From: an uncultured Prochlorococcus sp.
GTDB taxonomy: Bacteria; Cyanobacteriota; Cyanobacteriia; PCC-6307; Cyanobiaceae
DNA length: 34,979 bases
Assembly: GCA_902606505.1 (NCBI GenBank)
Contig: CACLGU010000015.1
Span: 1 to 34,979 of the forward strand
Reading direction: 5' to 3'
Every line of letters begins with the position of its first letter. Position 1 is the stretch's first letter. The notes under the pieces were generated by a model. That model was not told the DNA's origin, did no database searches, and worked only from the letters and a program-made list of their open reading frames with translations. The position numbers and the translations under genes were made by a program. Below are positions 31,950 through 34,979 of this stretch, in pieces.

Positions 31950-33121
31950 TAAAATTTGTCAATACATATTTGAATAAGTTCTAAAAATTTATCTATTTCT
32001 GACTTATTATTTATTGAACCTAAAGTAACACGAATATTTGAATATAGTTCATCATCTTTTAAACCAATATTTTTAAGTGTTGAGCTAGGTTTCCCAGATG
32101 AGCTTGAACAAGCACTGCCACTACTTATGGCTATTTTATTTTCTGACATGAAATTAACAATCTTATAGGCCTTTATAGGCTCAAATAGTTTATTTAATAG
32201 TAAAAAAGAAATATGACTGGGAAGTCTATGGTTAATACTACCCGTAATCTTTATATGATTATTATCTTTAATTTTTTGAAAAAAATAATTTTTAAGTTTA
32301 TTAATATTATTAGAAGGAAATTCAGTTATGTAATCATATAATTTTATTTTTCCTTCAATATTCTTTAATGATTCATACATTCCAGCGATTAATGGCAAAG
32401 CTTGTGTACCTTGTCTAATTGAAAATTCCTGAGTAAGTGATATGTCATTATTTTTTAAAATTTGTCTAGACTTTTCTTTTGTTAAAAGAATACCGATCCC
32501 TTTTGGACCTCCAAATTTATGAGCGGATAAACTTAAAAAATCACATTTAAGATCTTTCCAACTGAATATTCCATTACTTAATATTTGAGTTCCATCTAAA
32601 TGAAACATTATATTTAATTCTTCACATTTGGAACCAATAAATTGGACAGGTTGTATTGTCCCAATTTCACTTTGACCCCAAATAATTGATACAAGCTTAG
32701 TATCATTGTTTAAAAATTTTTTGATATCAGAAATATTTAAAATTCCATCATTATTTACCGGCCATTCGTAAATAGTCCAATTTTGTTTTCTTAGTTTATT
32801 AGCACAAATAGTTGTTGCTTGATGTTCAACATTTGAAATAACAACCCTACCATTTTTAAATTTCTCATAGATATTATTAAATACAATATTTGTCGATTCC
32901 GAAGAACCAGATGTAAAAATTATATCCTCTATATCTGCTTCAAATATATAAGCAATTTTAGATCTAATTTTTTCAAGATAAGTAGAGCATTTTATCCCTA
33001 GCTCATATGTAGATGAAGGGTTATGCCAATAATTCCTATAAGTTGAATTAATTATATTTAAAACATTCTCAGATAACGGAGTTGTGGATGCATTATCTAA
33101 ATAGATAAAATTATTTTCCAT
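31949..33121 (-). CDS. Cysteine desulfurase (NifS/IscS type)
   Basis: PLP enzyme releasing sulfur from cysteine as a persulfide for Fe-S clusters and thio-modified tRNA. It has 390 residues. The PLP lysine is K202 in LSAHKFGGPKGIG, H100 (VEHQATT) stacks on PLP, and the reactive cysteine is C338 in ISSGSACSSSSGKPS on a long loop, which makes it a group I (IscS/NifS-like) rather than SufS-type enzyme. It overlaps dapF and the DUF1995 gene as TAATG at both ends. Confidence 0.93.
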   Translation of the reverse strand: MENNFIYLDNASTTPLSENVLNIINSTYRNYWHNPSSTYELGIKCSTYLEKIRSKIAYIFEADIEDIIFTSGSSESTNIVFNNIYEKFKNGRVVISNVEHQATTICANKLRKQNWTIYEWPVNNDGILNISDIKKFLNNDTKLVSIIWGQSEIGTIQPVQFIGSKCEELNIMFHLDGTQILSNGIFSWKDLKCDFLSLSAHKFGGPKGIGILLTKEKSRQILKNNDISLTQEFSIRQGTQALPLIAGMYESLKNIEGKIKLYDYITEFPSNNINKLKNYFFQKIKDNNHIKITGSINHRLPSHISFLLLNKLFEPIKAYKIVNFMSENKIAISSGSACSSSSGKPSSTLKNIGLKDDELYSNIRVTLGSINNKSEIDKFLELIQICIDKF

Positions 33122-33981
33122 TAATTTACTAACATTGATCCTGAGAAAACCTTTTTAGCATTACCGGTCATCATTACTTCACAATCGTCTTTTGACCAAT
33201 CAATTTTAAGATTACCTCCTGGTAAGGTTACTATGGTTTGTGAACTACAAAGGCCTAATTTATAAGCTGCCACATGGATAGCACAGGCACCTGTTCCACA
33301 AGCTAAGGTTGGACCTGCACCCCTTTCCCATACTTTTACTTTGATATTATCTCTATTTAAAATTTGACAAAAATGAACATTAGTTTTTTCAGGAAATAAT
33401 TCATTTTTTTCAAATATAGGACCAAGTCTGGAAAGAACAATTGACTCTATGTCTTTTACAAAGAATATTAAATGAGGATTTCCCATTCCTACGGCATAAC
33501 CCATATTATTAAAATCTTTCTCAATAAATTCGTGTGAAGGAATTGAATTTATTTTTTTTTCAATTGTTGTTGGAATATTTTCACATTCTAAAATTGGAAC
33601 TCCCATTTTTACTGTAATTTCATCATTTATATATTTTGCAATTTTTAAACCTGCTTTAGTCTCAATTTTATATTCTATATTTTTATTTTTCATTGAATCA
33701 TTTACGTGGAGATACTCAACTAAACACCTAATTCCGTTTCCACACATTTGTGCTTCAGAACCATCAGAATTAAAAATTATCATTTTTGCATAATTATCTT
33801 CATTAGGTTCTTCTATAAAAATCACACCATCTGCTCCAACACCAAATTGCCTGTTGCAAATTTTTTTTATATCAAATATTTTATTTGTCTTGTAATTTTT
33901 ATAGAATTCATTTCCTCTAGAATCTATTATTACGAAATCATTTCCGTTACCTTGATATTTTTCAAAAGTTATATTTTTCAT
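33121..33981 (-). CDS. dapF: Diaminopimelate epimerase
   Basis: Converts LL- to meso-diaminopimelate for lysine and peptidoglycan. It has 286 residues, two pseudo-symmetric halves. The catalytic cysteine pair is C80 in SEAQMCGNGIRC and C228 in GPTLACGTGACA. Other signatures are KYQGNGNDFVIID and QFGVGADGVIF. It is the first gene of a four-gene minus-strand string and diverges from leuS over a 107-bp spacer. Confidence 0.97.
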   Translation of the reverse strand: MKNITFEKYQGNGNDFVIIDSRGNEFYKNYKTNKIFDIKKICNRQFGVGADGVIFIEEPNEDNYAKMIIFNSDGSEAQMCGNGIRCLVEYLHVNDSMKNKNIEYKIETKAGLKIAKYINDEITVKMGVPILECENIPTTIEKKINSIPSHEFIEKDFNNMGYAVGMGNPHLIFFVKDIESIVLSRLGPIFEKNELFPEKTNVHFCQILNRDNIKVKVWERGAGPTLACGTGACAIHVAAYKLGLCSSQTIVTLPGGNLKIDWSKDDCEVMMTGNAKKVFSGSMLVN

Positions 33982-34088
33982 TTGTAATTCATATATCTTA
34001 AATTTTAATTATAAATTATTCCTTTTAACAATCTATTTCTATTTTATACAATGGATATTAAAATAATAATTTAACAAATAAAAATTAA

Positions 34089-34979
34089 GTGATTTCTCCA
34101 GATAAACAATATGAGGCTGATACCAATTTATATAATCCATCTGAAATAGAAAAAAAATGGCAGTCAATATGGACAGAAAACAATTTATACAAAACCGATG
34201 AATTAACTGAGAATAGCGATAAATTTTATGCCTTATCAATGTTTCCCTACCCTTCTGGTAATCTTCATATGGGACATGTTAGGAATTATGTTATTACAGA
34301 CTTAATAGCTCGATTCCAAAGGTTTAAGGGTAAATCTGTCTTACATCCAATGGGTTGGGACGCTTTTGGTTTGCCTGCTGAAAATGCTGCGATTGAAAGA
34401 GGAATTAGTCCAAGTGTCTGGACTAAAAAAAATATTTCTCATATGAAGTCACAATTAAAGCTTTTGGGACTATCAGTTGATTGGGATAGGGAATTTGCAA
34501 CATGTGATGAAAATTATTATATTTGGACTCAATATCTATTTTTAGAGTTATACAAGGCAGGTCTTGTATATCAAAAGGAATCAGAAGTTAATTGGGATCC
34601 CATAGATAATACAGTCCTAGCAAATGAACAAGTTGACTCAGAGGGTAAATCTTGGAGATCTGGTGCAGTAGTTGAAAAAAAATTATTAAAGCAATGGTTT
34701 TTAAGAATTACTAATTATGCGGATGAGTTATTGAAGGATTTAGAAAAATTAGATAACTGGCCAGAAAGAGTAAAAATAATGCAAGATAATTGGATTGGAA
34801 AGTCAATTGGTGCAAATATTAATTTCAATATCAATACCAATCCAGAAAAGAAAATAACTGTATTTACCACAAGGCCAGATACTTTATTTGGAGTTACTTA
34901 TTTAGCAATTTCTGTTAATCATTCATTAATTAAAAAAATTACTGATCAAGAAACTATACAAGATATAGAAAATCTTAAA
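34089..34979 (+). CDS. leuS: Leucyl-tRNA synthetase, 5' part cut by the window end
   Basis: Class I synthetase for tRNA-Leu. The frame is open from GTG at 34089 to the last base, 297 codons. There is no in-frame ATG before M51, so GTG is the start. The HIGH motif is HMGH (60-63) in [15 protein letters not shown], followed by [17 protein letters not shown]. The CP1 editing domain begins with [17 protein letters not shown]. The truncation is only the window edge; nothing suggests a pseudogene. It diverges from dapF. Confidence 0.96.
   Translation, partial: MISPDKQYEADTNLYNPSEIEKKWQSIWTENNLYKTDELTENSDKFYALSMFPYPSGNLHMGHVRNYVITDLIARFQRFKGKSVLHPMGWDAFGLPAENAAIERGISPSVWTKKNISHMKSQLKLLGLSVDWDREFATCDENYYIWTQYLFLELYKAGLVYQKESEVNWDPIDNTVLANEQVDSEGKSWRSGAVVEKKLLKQWFLRITNYADELLKDLEKLDNWPERVKIMQDNWIGKSIGANINFNINTNPEKKITVFTTRPDTLFGVTYLAISVNHSLIKKITDQETIQDIENLK

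Noticed and set aside
34039..34239. Minus-strand 66-codon frame near the right end
   Set aside because: It is antisense to the start of leuS and has no independent support.

Overview
The window looks like a piece of a high-light-adapted Prochlorococcus marinus chromosome. The reasons are the very low GC content (A/T-rich third codon positions and spacers), the tight gene packing, the short proteins of cyanobacterial families (DUF1651, DUF2237, DUF1995, CCB2/CCB4, HemJ), and an encoded cobalamin pathway (cobU, cobN, metH). I cannot name the strain from sequence alone.

Layout. 1-720: a strong terminator and a 2-Cys peroxiredoxin. 1022-4550: a loose accessory stretch of very small genes, most under 75 codons and several too short for routine gene callers. 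It contains a ribbon-helix-helix (RHH) regulator with palindromic operator-like sites, a secreted thioredoxin-like protein related to the VKOR-linked domain, a gene that seems to have lost its ATG, and a candidate structured RNA. 4547-6635: a minus-strand string (membrane protein, cobU, trmL, tRNA with CAT anticodon, clpS, DUF1651). 6747-9521: a CCB-like cytochrome b6f assembly factor converging on lptC and metG. 9587-11250: rnb, rpsR and rpmG. 11352-13796: pheT. 13797-15907: a second accessory spot with three copies of a 47-bp repeat, a small hypothetical gene and an unusual RHH plus J-domain protein. 15911-22001: Ap4A phosphorylase, DUF2237, a small acidic protein, metH and ilvE. 22067-25804: cobN. 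25806-29557: PHP phosphoesterase, hemJ, uvrC and a flavin reductase. 29617-34979: coaD, a PBP4-type carboxypeptidase, DUF1995, cysteine desulfurase, dapF, and the 5' part of leuS, cut by the window edge.

How the genes work together. Three genes concern B12: cobN inserts cobalt, cobU activates cobinamide, and metH uses the cofactor. Several are translation housekeeping genes (metG, pheT, leuS, rpsR, rpmG, trmL, tRNA). Others serve cell-wall and envelope supply (dapF, PBP4, lptC), cofactors (coaD, hemJ, cysteine desulfurase, CCB-like) and repair or stress (peroxiredoxin, uvrC, clpS).

The most promising new biology is in the two accessory spots. The first is an RHH gene whose promoter -10 box lies between two 11-bp palindromes 22 bp apart, with a third copy just after its stop codon. 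The second is the RHH/J-domain fusion, next to a cluster of complex 47-bp repeats. I saw no CRISPR array, insertion sequence, integrase or rRNA.
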